Of a stretch of 64,000 nt of DNA, positions 1-9,724 are shown piece by piece. The stretch is from Prorocentrum cordatum (Eukaryota > Sar > Dinophyceae > Prorocentrales > Prorocentraceae), in contig CAUYUJ010004335.1 of the NCBI GenBank assembly GCA_963575745.1, positions 253,076 through 317,075 of the forward strand, given 5' to 3'. The notes under the pieces were generated by a model that saw nothing but the letters and a program-made list of their open reading frames with translations, did no database searches and was not told the DNA's origin. Every line of letters starts with the position of its first letter. The stretch's first letter is position 1. A program made the position numbers and the translations under genes.

Positions 1-49
1 ATGATGTTATTCATGATGACGGTGATGATGATGATGATGATGATGATGC

Positions 50-90
<41 letters not shown>

Positions 91-410
91 ATGATGGCGA
101 TGATGATGTTGATGATCGTGATTATGATGGTGCTGCTGTTGATGATGCTGATGATTATGCTGATGATGATGGTGATGTTGATGGTGATGATATGTATGAT
201 GAGGATGGCGATGCTGATGCTGCTGATGATGATACTTATGCTGATTATAAGGATGATGCTGATGAGGATGCTGATGCTGATGCTGATGCTGCTGCTGGTC
301 ATGATAATGATGCTGATGGTGAGGATGAGGATGAGGATGAGGGTGAGGATGAGGATGCTGATGTTGGTGCTGATGCTGATGCTGTTGATGATGATTATGA
401 CGATGTGATG
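1..410. repeat. GAT/GCT trinucleotide microsatellite
   Basis: Nearly uninterrupted ATG/GAT triplets, with GCT, GAG and GTT variants increasing toward the right end. Open frames exist on both strands, but they only encode runs of Met, Asp or His and are not evidence for a gene. The tract resembles the (GAT)n blocks near 23.94, 34.96 and 44.0 kb. Confidence 0.95.
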
Positions 411-1062
411 CATGATCATTGGTGTGCGCATACTGCCCAGTCCGCCGCCGCGTCTTTTTAGTGTTGGTATCAAGTGCGGAGAGCCTGCTTGTGACGACGC
501 GCACATATTCACATCCTTCCCCTCCTTCCCTCACCTCCTCGGCCTCCCCCTCCTCCTCCCTTCATCGCCTCCGGTGTGATAGGAATTAGGGTTCCGTTTC
601 TTTTATGGGTTGCCTAGTGGGTTTTTCAAGTTGTGCTAGTTGTCAGCATCCGCGGGCGATGTAACTCCTGAGTGGTGCGCTTGATTTTCCCAAGGCTCCG
701 CTCGCACACCTGACTCGAGCTGGTGCGACTCATATTCTTCAGGTCGCATATTGCGTGTGTCCGTTCCTTCTCCTCGCTTCCTTCCCTCCTCCTTTTCCTC
801 CTCCTCCTCCTTTTCCTCCTCCTCCTCCACAGCGCCCCCTGCTCGCCCGTCCTTCTCCTGGGTCGTTGCTGCCTTTGCTGTCGAACTGATCCTCTCTGAC
901 AGCAGTGATGTGGGACTTGGTGCCCTGGGCCGTGCACTGGCGACTTCGGAAAGGAATGCCGCTGGTGCCTCGCGTCCAGTGTAGTGCCGAGCGCGCACTT
1001 ATGAGGGGAGTTCCCAATTTACTCCATAGTTCGATCGACCTCAGATTTTTTCGGAGCGCTGC
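411..1062. other. unassigned flank with polypyrimidine tract
   Basis: No gene is recognised. A CCT/TTTCC polypyrimidine tract lies at about 770-835. The open frames here are short and low-complexity. This is the outside flank of the putative left copia LTR. Confidence 0.5.
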
Positions 1063-1319
1063 TGTTGCTGCCTTCTCATCCTCCTTCCTCCTCCTGGTGT
1101 TTCTATCTGGCCTGGCCGGCAGTGGAAGGCTGTTGTTCTGTTTCACCTCTCCCCTCTCTTCCGTGTGCCGTATGTGAAAGACATGCGCTCCACAGCCATT
1201 TTGTCTTGCAGGGCACTGGCGTGCCCAAGGACTGTAGTGAATCTCGGGTGCTTCCGAGCGTGCCCAAAGATATACCTCGGTCGTCTATGTGATCTCTCAT
1301 GCTCCCATGCCAGCCGACA
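1063..1319 (+). repeat. left LTR of the copia element (putative)
   Basis: This segment matches 23581-23831 collinearly. The right-hand 110 bp are about 90 percent identical, with an identical run of more than 40 bases around 1221-1265. The left part is weaker. Both copies can be bounded TGTT...GACA, matching the TG...CA rule, and similarity stops where gag begins on this side. A TATA-like GATATAC lies at about 1269. The left boundary is the least certain. Confidence 0.6.
1189..1210 (+). promoter_or_regulatory. spliced-leader-like motif inside the left LTR
   Basis: TCCACAGCCATTTTGTCT at 1189 matches 15 of the first 18 bases of the dinoflagellate spliced leader (recalled as DCCGTAGCCATTTTGGCTCAAG). 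The right LTR has an equivalent at 23701 with partly different mismatches. A role in trans-splicing or capture from a spliced RNA is inference. Confidence 0.4.
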
Positions 1320-1320
1320 A

Positions 1321-1331
1321 TGGTAGCAGGA
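1321..1331 (+). other. primer-binding-site-like sequence
   Basis: TGGTAGCAGG starts two bases after the proposed LTR end. It differs at one of nine positions from TGGTATCAG, the complement of the initiator-Met tRNA 3' end used by many copia elements. Its position fits a minus-strand primer site, but the sequence is short. Confidence 0.35.
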
Positions 1332-1339
1332 ACGCGGAC

Positions 1340-2620
1340 GAGGTCGCATGGGAGCAGGAGGGTATCGACGGGCATGGCTCGCAGGGCGTCGCTGGTGACG
1401 CCCAGTCCGACAAGCAGCCGGCAGCCCATAGGGGTCGACGAGACCCCGCCGTCGACCAGTTCGGCGGCACAGATCCGTGGGAACAGCTCTCCACTCCTAC
1501 CAGGACGGCGTCGGCGGCAGCTGCCCACATGCCTCAGGACGGAACCACAGCCGGTTCGATCCCCTGGGCGAACCCCGACTGGTGGACCTCAGGCTGGGAC
1601 TGGCGACCAGATTGGAATTGGAGAGCATGGTGATGGAGAGAGTCGTGGCCCCGTCCAGAAAATCGCGATTTCCTCCCAAACAAAATCTATTCAGCACCAC
1701 CGCCGTGGTTCGGAATGGAGCAGTTGAGGCTTCACAGTTGCAACGCCAGCTCGCGCTAGAGACTTAGCCAGTGGATTCGCAGTCTAAGTTCGAGGCGATC
1801 CAGAGCTCCCTGGATTCCCCTGAGGACCTCTTTCAGCTGACCGAGCATTTGGACTTGCTAAAGAGGCAGCGTCCAGGAGACAGAAAGAGGGAGGTCCAAA
1901 ACGAACCCATGCTTGATTTCGCCATCAAGCAGGGTGAGAGCCTCTTGCGACGGCCGAGAGAATCGCAGAGTTGATGTTGCTGGATTCTGTGAAGGCGAGG
2001 TGCTACGAGGAGGAATGCGGTCTCAGAGGACAAAATCGAGTCAATCCGTGAGCAATTTTGAACGGAAAGAAGGATGTTCAGTCCGTCAGGAGTGCGGTTC
2101 TGGAGCTTGACGCGTCAGAGCAGAGTTTCCTACCGAAGACGACGCTTATGGCGGGCTCGAAGTCACGTTTTATGACCGTGCTGGGCCCGAGGGCAATTTC
2201 CGTGGATTACGCGGAAGAAGAGGAGGGCGCTGGAGAGAACGACAACAGAGTTCACTGCACGGGCAAACGCGATACCGAGTACGACGAGGACGAGCTGAAT
2301 GCCATTCTGGTATCCTTGGGTGATCAGGACCTTGCAGAAGAAGGTCTCGTTGGCGTTTTTGCCGAGGTCACCGCCGCCACCAGGCGCAAAACGTGGCAAG
2401 AGTCACGCCAGATGTAGAACGACAGGCGAATGGTTCGCGACTTCTTCGTCCGACGGCGAGAGGCCAAAGCAGGTGGCAAAGACGCAGCTGGGAAGACTCG
2501 TCGTCTGCTGCGAGAGGACATCAAGAAAAGAGCGAGGTTTCCTAACTGTTGGGAAAAGCACACTGGAGAGAAGGCTGCAGGACACCGTCCAGGAGTGTGA
2601 CCGACCGTCTGAAGGCCGAG
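1340..2620 (+). pseudogene. copia gag remnant with broken zinc knuckle
   Basis: Gag would package element RNA. Successive frames carry pieces in gag order: a Trp-rich N-terminus around 1560-1632 (DPWEQ near 1470), a helical stretch at 1771-1974, a segment around 1970-2140 with an EEECGLRGQNRV-like core, and an acidic helical segment (YDEDELNAILVS) at 2280-2417. Next come a basic stretch and a CCHC zinc knuckle at about 2515-2585. Its first half (PNCWEK) and second half (HWREGC) lie in different frames, so a small indel splits it. Stops at 1765-1767 and 2415-2417 and several frame changes show the gene is dead. Assignment rests on the order, the knuckle and the neighbouring LTR and protease. 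Confidence 0.6.
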
Positions 2621-2889
2621 GCGGACCAGAACCAGAGCCCGTCCAACTTCTTCGACGCGTCGCGAGATGCGGCTCATTCCGGGAGCTCCTGGACCGCTAT
2701 CCTGGATCTGCTGGACGACGTGCGTCAGGTGAGATCCTTCGAGATGGCTCTTCATTGGAATGGCCAGGACGACGAGGGCCAGGTGGGCTCCGTCATTGTC
2801 GGAGGTCCAGGCCAGGGATGTGCGACGGGCCATGTGGGCCTGGCCATCATTCGCGGTCTGGAGTAAGACGAGGCGATCTTCGCGGTAGT

Positions 2890-3260
2890 CTCTCTCCAGG
2901 GCATGGAAGATCAAGCCGACGTGGGCGCAGCCGCAGGAAAGGCGTTCGCGGGAACTGCGAACACACATTGGCTCGTGGAGCCTTTCCGCAGCCAGAGCTC
3001 GTGGTCCAAATCGACAGACGTCTCCGATTTGCCGTCAGCCAACGGAGTCGGAGGCAAGACCGCTCCTGTCGGGCGAGCTCTGGAGCCAGGGTCGACGCGT
3101 GATTTTGGCGTTGTCGAGTTCATGGTTACTCCGCGCCCGTGCTCGTCATTGCTGCCGGCCAGTTGCCTGGATTTTCTCGGCGCAGCGGTTAACCTCGGGG
3201 CCGACGGGCCTTCGTCGGCAAAGGGGGCGAGCGCGAGGCTCTTCCCATGGCTCCTTTTCC
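2890..3260 (+). pseudogene. copia aspartic protease remnant
   Basis: The frame beginning at 2903 reads like a retroelement protease. A D-V-G sits at residues 6-8 where D-T/S-G is expected (codon for D at 2918-2920). A GVGGKTAPVGR flap-like segment and a hydrophobic LLPASCLDFLGA stretch follow at conserved spacing. The change of the catalytic DT/SG to DVG would inactivate it. It follows gag directly, as in copia polyproteins. No recognisable copia sequence continues beyond about 3290, where base composition changes to very high GC. Confidence 0.5.
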
Positions 3261-3289
3261 CCCTGTCCATCGAGCGGTCAAGTTGATCG

Positions 3290-4755
3290 CGCGCGGCCCT
3301 TCAGAGTTTTGCTTCCGTCCGGACCTGGCGAAGTGTTTCACTTCTGTCGCGACGGAGCTCGAGGGCTCTGGGGCAGACGCTGTAGCCGAGGGCCCTACTT
3401 TGGACGACTGTTGGATGGTGGCGGAAGACGCGGTTCTCAGGGCGCACGCGAAGCCGCGCGAGATTTAAACCTCGCGCGGCGAGCCCAGGGGGGCCGAGGA
3501 CATGCCGATCCAAGGTCTCCAACCTCAGCGACCACGTATGCGAAACTTGACTGCAGGTGCTGGGGCGCGGCTGATTTCTCCGAGAACCGCGAGTGGGCGG
3601 CCGTCTGCGAGTGCAGCTGGCGGGAGACGGGGGCCTGCGACCGGCGCGAGTCCGGGCACTGGGTCGGGCGCGCGGACTTGCGTCTGGGACGCGCAGAGCT
3701 CGGGGGTCCAGCGGGTCTGCTGCACGCGCTTCGGCGACATCACCGCACGGACGTGCAACCTCTGGATCAGGGCCCGCGCCGAGTGCGCGTGCCCGACTGG
3801 GCCCCCGCAACCCTTCGGGGGGCCCTGCACCGAGCCGCGCGGGCTCTGCCAGCTCTGGCGCGACGCCGGGCGGCCCGAGCTGGGGGATCAGTGCCTGGGC
3901 GAAGCCGCGGGGACTCTGACGCCCGATCGGGCGTCCACGAGCGGAGACCGCATGCTGCCCTGGCCCTGCGGGCGTTGGCAGCTCAGCGGGGCCGGGCGAT
4001 CGCAGCGCGCGGTCGTCTACGACCCGCGAGGACCCTGCCGCGCCGTCCAGGCGAAGCCCGACCCTCTCCGAGGGTTCGCCCACGCGCTTGCGGTTAACCT
4101 GGGCGGGGGCGGCGGCCGAGTGCGCAGGCCGCGCCCCCGAGAGGCTTGGTGCGCCCAAGGGGGGCGCGCCGAGCTGTGGGAAGCGCTGGGGGCCGCGGGG
4201 CGGTCCGAGTCGGATCGGGCGCGAGCGGCGGCGCGCGCGCTGCCGCGCCGGACGGCCCGGCGGGTGGGCGGAGCGGGAAATCCGGCGCGCGGAGCAGGGG
4301 CGAGTCGAGTGCTCGCCGCCCAGCGCGCGGGCGGGCATGGGGCCCGACGCGGACCGCGATCGGAGCGACGACCTGGCGAGGCCGTGGTTGCGGGCTTGGG
4401 CGCGGGAGCCCGCCCGACCAGGGGGGCTCCTATGAGGCCGCGTTGGCGGCGTCCCGCGCGCCTCAACCCCCTGTCTAGCGGCGCTGGTGGGCGATGATGT
4501 GCCCGCAGCTCGCGCGGGGGCCGTGACCTTCGATCTCGCCCCGGGGGTCGCCCCGGCGGCCTGGCCAGCCCGCAGAGGCGAGCCGGCAGTGGACCGGGAC
4601 CTCCCGCCGCCAAAGCCCGCCCGCCCGCGACCGCGACGCCGCGAGCGGGCCCGCAGCGCCCCGGCCCTGGCCCCGATCAAACTGGGGGCATGGCGGCTGA
4701 GCGGCGGACGCCGCGCGGCGCCCGCATTGGCCGATTGGCGAGACCCCGGGCTCTG
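3290..4755. other. very GC-rich block without a recognised gene
   Basis: GC rises sharply to roughly three quarters, and long frames open on both strands because stop codons are rare. A Cys-rich stretch is readable on the + strand at about 3670-3905 (frame starting 3502), but I recognise no family. The absence of stops is uninformative at this composition. This probably starts the material inserted into the copia element. Confidence 0.45.
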
Positions 4756-4759
4756 GACC

Positions 4760-5545
4760 CGGTGTCCACAAACGCCACGTCGGCCAAGTTAGCCGAGGGC
4801 ACGCGGGCCATGCACCGGGCAGGCTGGCGGAACTGGGCTCTGCGGCGTCGCCTGCGGGGGCGCAGCCCTTATCTCCAGGGCGAGAGCCGCGACGACAGGC
4901 TCGCCGACGAGGACGACCTAAGGTGATGAAGCGCCGTGCCACGACGATCCGACAGCGCCTCTTCGTCATCCGCTACGCCCACACCCTCGCCGGCTTCGAG
5001 GGCGCCACCTCCGACCGCCGGCGTCTCTGGACGACCCTCGAAGGGCTGGGGCGCTGGGGTGGAAAGGTCAATCGGAAGCTCCCGGTGACGCCGCGGATGC
5101 TATCGTGGCTGCGTGAGTACCTGCGCCGCGAGGGGGCATATTCGCCCCGGGACGCCGCGGCTCTCTGGGCTGCCCTGGCCACGGGCTATTTCTTCCTGCT
5201 CCGTGCCTCGGAGTATCTCCTGCAGCGCGGGGCGACCTGGCCCCGGGAGCGGGTCGCGCGAGGGGCCGACGTCCAGGGCTTGGCGAACGGAACGCCGCAG
5301 GACTGGCTCGAGGAGTGCGATGAGGTCGCGCTCACGATCACGTCCTCGAAGAAGACGGATCAGCACAACGCGGGGTGCCACCGCAACCACTTTCGGTCGG
5401 GGCCCCCGCCGTGCGCACGGTGAGCGCCCCGGCCGCCCGCAGCGGGAGTGCCCGCGGAGGCTCGGGCGCGGGGGCGAGGCAGTGCCCCCGCTCTTTCGCC
5501 TGCACGAGGAGGCGCCCGCCCTGGCGGCGGAAGCCTTGGTGGTGG
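4760..5545 (+). pseudogene. tyrosine recombinase fragment of a YR retroelement
   Basis: The reading passes through three frames. A core-binding segment runs at about 4780-4923 (GWRNWALRRRL...YLQGESRDDRLADEDDL). A helical domain follows at 4923-5400, with TTIRQRLFVIRYAHTLAGF, LPVTPRMLSWL and a GYFFLLRASEYLL helix containing the likely first catalytic Arg. Next are a KKTDQHNAGCHRNHF strand and a PPLFRLHEEAPAL piece near 5480-5525. Similarity then stops before the H-x-x-R and Tyr box, so the catalytic C-terminus is absent. The frameshifts near 4923 and 5400 plus this truncation mark a dead fragment. It differs clearly from the - strand recombinase at 9.7-10.8 kb. Confidence 0.65.
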
Positions 5546-6620
5546 GATGCGACGCCGAGTTCGGCCTGGCCTACTACGCGGCGGGCATGATCGGGCTGTG
5601 GGGCGCGGGGTCGGCCCCCAACAAGGCCCGCCGCGCTGGGGCTGCCAAGCTGGCGTTGGCAGTGGCGACCTTCGCCGTGCTACCCGAGGGGGGGGGAGCT
5701 GGAGACGGTCGACGCCCTTGAGGTTGGTGGAGGAGTTCGACCCCAAGGCCGCCGAGGGCATCGAAGTGAAGTCCGCCCGCGGAGCAGGCGCCCCAGCGGA
5801 GGCGGTGGAGCAAGCGCGGGACCTCCAGAGGGCCGCCTTCTCCAAGGCTCCATCCCGGCCTCGGATGGGGCCCAGGCCGAAGGGCGCCCCCCGCCACCCG
5901 ACTAGCTCACCGCGGCGGGTCGGGGGGAACGAGAAGCGCGAGCAGGTTCCCAGCCCGTCGCCGCCGCGGGAGCGGCGCCGCCGCTGGCGCTCCTCGGCGG
6001 ACCGCCGGCGGCCCGCGCCCAGCGGCCGCCCTTCAGCGGGCGCCCGCAGCAGGTCGGCAGGGGCCAGCCGGGCCGCCTCGGGAGGGAGAGGCCGCGCGGC
6101 GTGGGCGGAGTGAGAAGCCCAAGGTGATGTGCCTCTCGCGCGCCCCCGCCGACGCCACCGCGGAGGACGTGAAGTTCGCCCTCTGCCGCCGCGGGCACCT
6201 CGGGTACATCGGGTGGCTGCTCGACGCGCGCCAGAAGCGGGAGGGGGCGGCCCTGGCGGAGTTCGTCGGAGCTTCCGCCGGGGCAGCCGCGGCGAGGGCC
6301 CAGCGCGAGATCGACGAGCGGTACGTGTTCTGGGAGGGGCGCGGCGACCCACAGGTGCGGCTGAGGGGGGCCAGCGAAGCGCGGTCCCAGTGCCCCATCA
6401 GATGGGGGGGCCCCAGCCGCGCCCCCCCCGTCGTGCGCCGGCTGCGACAAGCTCCGGTGGAGTTCGGCGGCCGACCGCAGCCCAGGGGGGTGGGGGCGCA
6501 GCCTCGGCGAGCGGGGCTGCTTTGGTGGCGCGCGCAACGCGGGGCTGCACCGTTGGCGCTGCCCGTCGTGCCGCGGGTCGATGCGCGACAGCTGCCACCT
6601 GCGGCCGGTGGCCAGCGGCG
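5546..6620 (+). pseudogene. unidentified frameshifted coding remnant with Cys/His cluster
   Basis: I do not recognise the family. Protein-like stretches follow one another on the + strand in changing frames. They are an alanine-rich helix with YYAAGMIGLWG at 5540-5690, a charged segment at 5720-5850, a stretch at 6121-6400 (APADATAEDVKFAL, IGWLLDARQKREG), then a Cys/His cluster at about 6436-6600 with C-x2-C, a later H-x3-C-x2-C and another Cys, resembling a small zinc finger. An acidic Ser/Glu run follows. Runs of seven to nine G at 5690 and 6405 sit where frames change, so indels or sequencing errors could explain the shifts. It may be the tail of the preceding YR element or a separate gene. 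Confidence 0.35.
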
Positions 6621-7170
6621 ACGAGTCTAGCGGCGAGGAAGAGGAGGAGACGAAGGAGGAGGAGGTGCCCGCGGGGCGAGCCCCGCGCGCCGCAGGGGAG
6701 GCGAGAGCGCGGAGGCAACCCGCGACGCGAGCCCCCGGCCCGACCGGGCGCGCGGGGAGAGGGCCGCCCCAGCGCACCGCCCCCCCCCGCAGCAGGAGCC
6801 GCGGAGGAGCGGGGGGGCGGGCGCGCAGCGCCAGCGACGACAAGTCCCCGCTCCCCCGGGAGCGGCCGCCCAAGAAGCGCCGGGCCAACAAGGCGCGTGC
6901 CCCGCGCGGCGGGAAGCAGGTGTGGGAGAAGAAGGGGCGGCGCCGCGAGCGCGAGCGCACTGCCGCTGGGCAGCCGCGCACGTGCCCAGAGTGGGCCCCC
7001 CACGCCGGGAAGGCGCGCGGCAAAGGGCGGGGCCCCAGTGCCGCCCCCAGGAGGAGCTGCGGCGAGGGCGGGGGCCACAGCCAAACCGCGCGCGCCCGTG
7101 ACGCCCTGCGCCGCACGCTGCACGCGCCGCCCAGCGCGCCCACGCGAACGCACCTCGAGCCAGCAGATGG
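6621..7170. other. GC-rich basic low-complexity region
   Basis: Arg/Ala/Gly/Pro-biased frames are open on both strands. Nothing specific is recognised. Confidence 0.35.
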
Positions 7171-7173
7171 CTC

Positions 7174-7570
7174 TCAGCCCCCAGTGCATCGCGAGGGCGA
7201 GGTCGAGCCTTGCTTTCGAGCTCCTGTGCGAGGGGCGCAGCAGCTTGGGGCGTGCTTCTCCTTTCCGCCCCCTCTCTTTCCGAGCGCCCGTGCGAGTGGC
7301 GCGCAGCTCGGTGTTTGTTTCGTCCTGCGCGGGAGCCAGCGCTGCCTCGAGCTCCCGCTGGCAGACGGTCTCAGCCCCCAGGGCATCGCGAGGGCGAGGT
7401 CTAGCCCTGCGCCGAGCTCCTGCGTGGGAGGCGCAGCAGCCCGGGGCGCGTCTCGCTTTCTGCCCTCTCCCTTCCCCGAGCACTCGCGCGAGCGGCACGC
7501 GGCTCGATCGGTGCTTTTCCGTCCTGAGCGGGGGCCTGCGCTGCCTCGAGCCCCCGCCAGTAGGCGGACG
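7174..7570. repeat. two-copy tandem repeat, 197-bp unit
   Basis: TCAGCCCCCAG starts at 7174 and again at 7371, and the following sequence is similar through GCATCGCGAGGGCGAGG, GCGCAGCAGC and GCGCTGCCTCGAGC. The copies are diverged, with small indels. Confidence 0.75.
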
Positions 7571-7899
7571 CAGTTGACTTACGTGCTGTCGCGCGTCGCC
7601 GGCTCGCTTTTGCGCCCGCGCACTGCACCAGGCATGTCCGACCCCGGAACCTCGCTCTTTTTCTTCGGCGCTGCGGGCGCGCCCGGAGTCCCGCACCGCC
7701 CGCGGCGCGAGCGCGGGGGGGCGATGCAGGGGCGGGCCAGGGCCTAGCCCGCGAGGCGGGGCCGGCTAGCCCCGCTCGCCGCCCCCCCGTCTTTTTCTTT
7801 CCCCGGCACCCGCGCTGGCGCGCTTCCCTCTGCCAGCACCGACGGCATCGCGCGGCTTTTACTGGGGCTGGGCCAGGGGGCCGCGCTGCGGGCCTGAAG

Positions 7900-8280
7900 G
7901 CGACCTGCGGCCGCCCGGACCAGATGCCCCTCTCTCCCACGTCCTCGCCCTGCCTCGCCCTCCTTTATTTTCCCCCCTCTCCTCTTGCTTTGCGCACGCA
8001 GGCACGCACTTAACTTACTAGTCTGGCCCGGTGAAGACTGTAGGTTACGTGGGGGGAAAGGGCGCTCCATTTTGGTCCCATAGCCGCGAGGCTCGAGACG
8101 AGTTGGCCACCCGCCCACAACCTCGCTCCCGCGCGCGGCCCTGCCCCCGAAGGGGGGCCAGGGGGCCGCTGCGGCCGCCCGGGCAAAATGTCCTTCTCTC
8201 CTTCGTCCTCGCACTGCCTCGCCCTCCTTTCCTTTCCTCCCTCTCCTCTTGCTTTGCGCACGCAGGCGCGCGCTTAATGC
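7900..8280. repeat. duplicated segment, 264-bp spacing
   Basis: About 110 bp ending in CCTCTTGCTTTGCGCACGCA occurs at about 7905-8015 and again at 8165-8280. CCTCTTGCTT begins at 7981 and 8245. Both copies start in CTGCGGCCGCCCGG-like sequence. Confidence 0.7.
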
Positions 8281-8289
8281 GACCACGTG

Positions 8290-9450
8290 ATTCCAAAAAT
8301 GCGCCCCCCCTCCCCGCCCCCCCCCCCCCCCCCAGAAACAAGGGGCGCCCCGAGTAGGATTTTCGCCCGGATTTTTTTCTGTTAAAACAAAATCGCGTCC
8401 TTCCACTACCCTCGCCCCGCCTCTGCCAGTTTTTTTCTTTCTCTTTTTCCGCTTCCGTTTTTTATTATTATGTTTAAGTGTGTATCCCATTTATGGTTTC
8501 TTTTTGTCGGAAACACCGCGCACCCAGGAACAAAACGGGAGGGGGGAGAGGGGGGTGAGGAGGCGGAGGACGGGAAAGCAGCCACAGGCTGCCGAAGGCC
8601 CGCCGAGGGCCGCCGAAGGCAAGGCCGCCGAAGGGCTCCGAGGGGTTCCGAGGGAGGGCAGCCGAAGGCCTCCGAACGGCCCCCTCCCCCCCTCCTCTCC
8701 CTTCCTTCCTTTGCTCTGCCGGCCGCCAAGCCCTTTGACGACGCGGGCCTGCCAAATTGGGAAGCACCGGGCATTCTTCGGGCGCAGATCCTACCACCCC
8801 CCCTTCTCGGGGGGAGGGGGGGGAAGGGGAGGAGGGAGGGAAGGGAGGAGAGGGGGCGGAAAGGGGACGGGGAGGGCCCGCGAATGGGGCCCCCCGCGCC
8901 CGGATGATCACGACCCCGCTTCCCCTCAGCCGCGGCCGCGGCTGGGGGGGGGGGGGTCGCGAACGTTCGTGCCAACCCCCTGTTCGCGGGCGAATGGGGG
9001 CCCCCGCGGGCGGGGGCGAAGGTCGCGACCCCCTTCCCCTCCAGTCCTGAGTGCGGGAGGGGGGCGAGGGTCGTGACTGCCCGTCCCAACCCCCTGTTCG
9101 CTCAGACCCCGTGGTCCGCGTGAGGGGTGCCTTTCTTGGACCGAGGAGGCGCGCGCGGTCGCGGGGCCGGCGGGCTGCCCGACGCCGCCTGTCAGGGGGA
9201 GAGGGGAGGCGGGGAGGAGAGGGGAGGATGGGGGGAGAGGGATGGCGGGGGGGAGAGGGGGGGAGGGGCGGCGAGGGGAACCACCTCGGGCCTCCCCCTC
9301 CCCCGCTCTCTTCCCCTCCGCCCCCCCCCCCCCGCCGGCGCCGCCGCCCGCTTCGCCGCCGCCCTGGGCTCAAAGCGTCCGGCGTCGCGGCGCCCAATCG
9401 CGCCCCGCGCGCCCCCCCCCAGGGAAACTTTTGTTTTAATCGTGCCGCTT

Positions 9451-9482
<32 letters not shown>
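8290..9482. repeat. poly-C, G-rich low complexity and (TA)n
   Basis: A C-run lies at about 8308-8333. G-rich purine tracts fill 8540-9300 (GGGGGAGAGGGG), with GCCGAAGG-like iterations at 8580-8670. A (TA)n tract of about 28 bp lies at 9454-9482. Open frames here are compositional. Confidence 0.8.
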
Positions 9483-9485
<3 letters not shown>

Positions 9486-9724
9486 TGGTCACATTAACCG
9501 ACTGGCAGGTCGAGATTGAACCGCGGTTTGTCGCGAACTCGACGGGCAACGCTGCAATCCCCTGGCTGCGGATGGCAGACCAGAGCCCGGCAGACCCCGC
9601 GGACACCTCCAGGGCCGCGGCGCGAGGGGGGCCGTTCTGCAACTTGAAGCTGCTGTGAAGCTCTCCCGGGAGATGGCGATGCATGGACTTATTCGAAGGC
9701 CCCCCTCGCAAGCGGCCGCATGCT

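Noticed and set aside
1-410. Long open frames (poly-Met, poly-Asp, poly-His) in the GAT tracts here and at 23.94, 34.96 and 44.0 kb
   Set aside because: They follow directly from the trinucleotide repeat and occur in several frames on both strands, so there is no independent coding signal.
451-475. TTGGTATCAAG near 465 as a primer-binding site for another LTR element
   Set aside because: No LTR-like sequence ends just upstream and no gag follows; the short match is probably chance.
3301-4680. 459-codon - strand frame in the GC-rich block
   Set aside because: At this GC content stops are rare on all frames. The translation is Arg/Ala/Pro/Gly only and overlaps equally long frames on the + strand.
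8050-8100. CTCCATTTTGGTCCCATAG as a further spliced-leader remnant
   Set aside because: Only the central CCATTTTGG core matches, and it lies in an unrelated duplicated segment without a second supporting copy.
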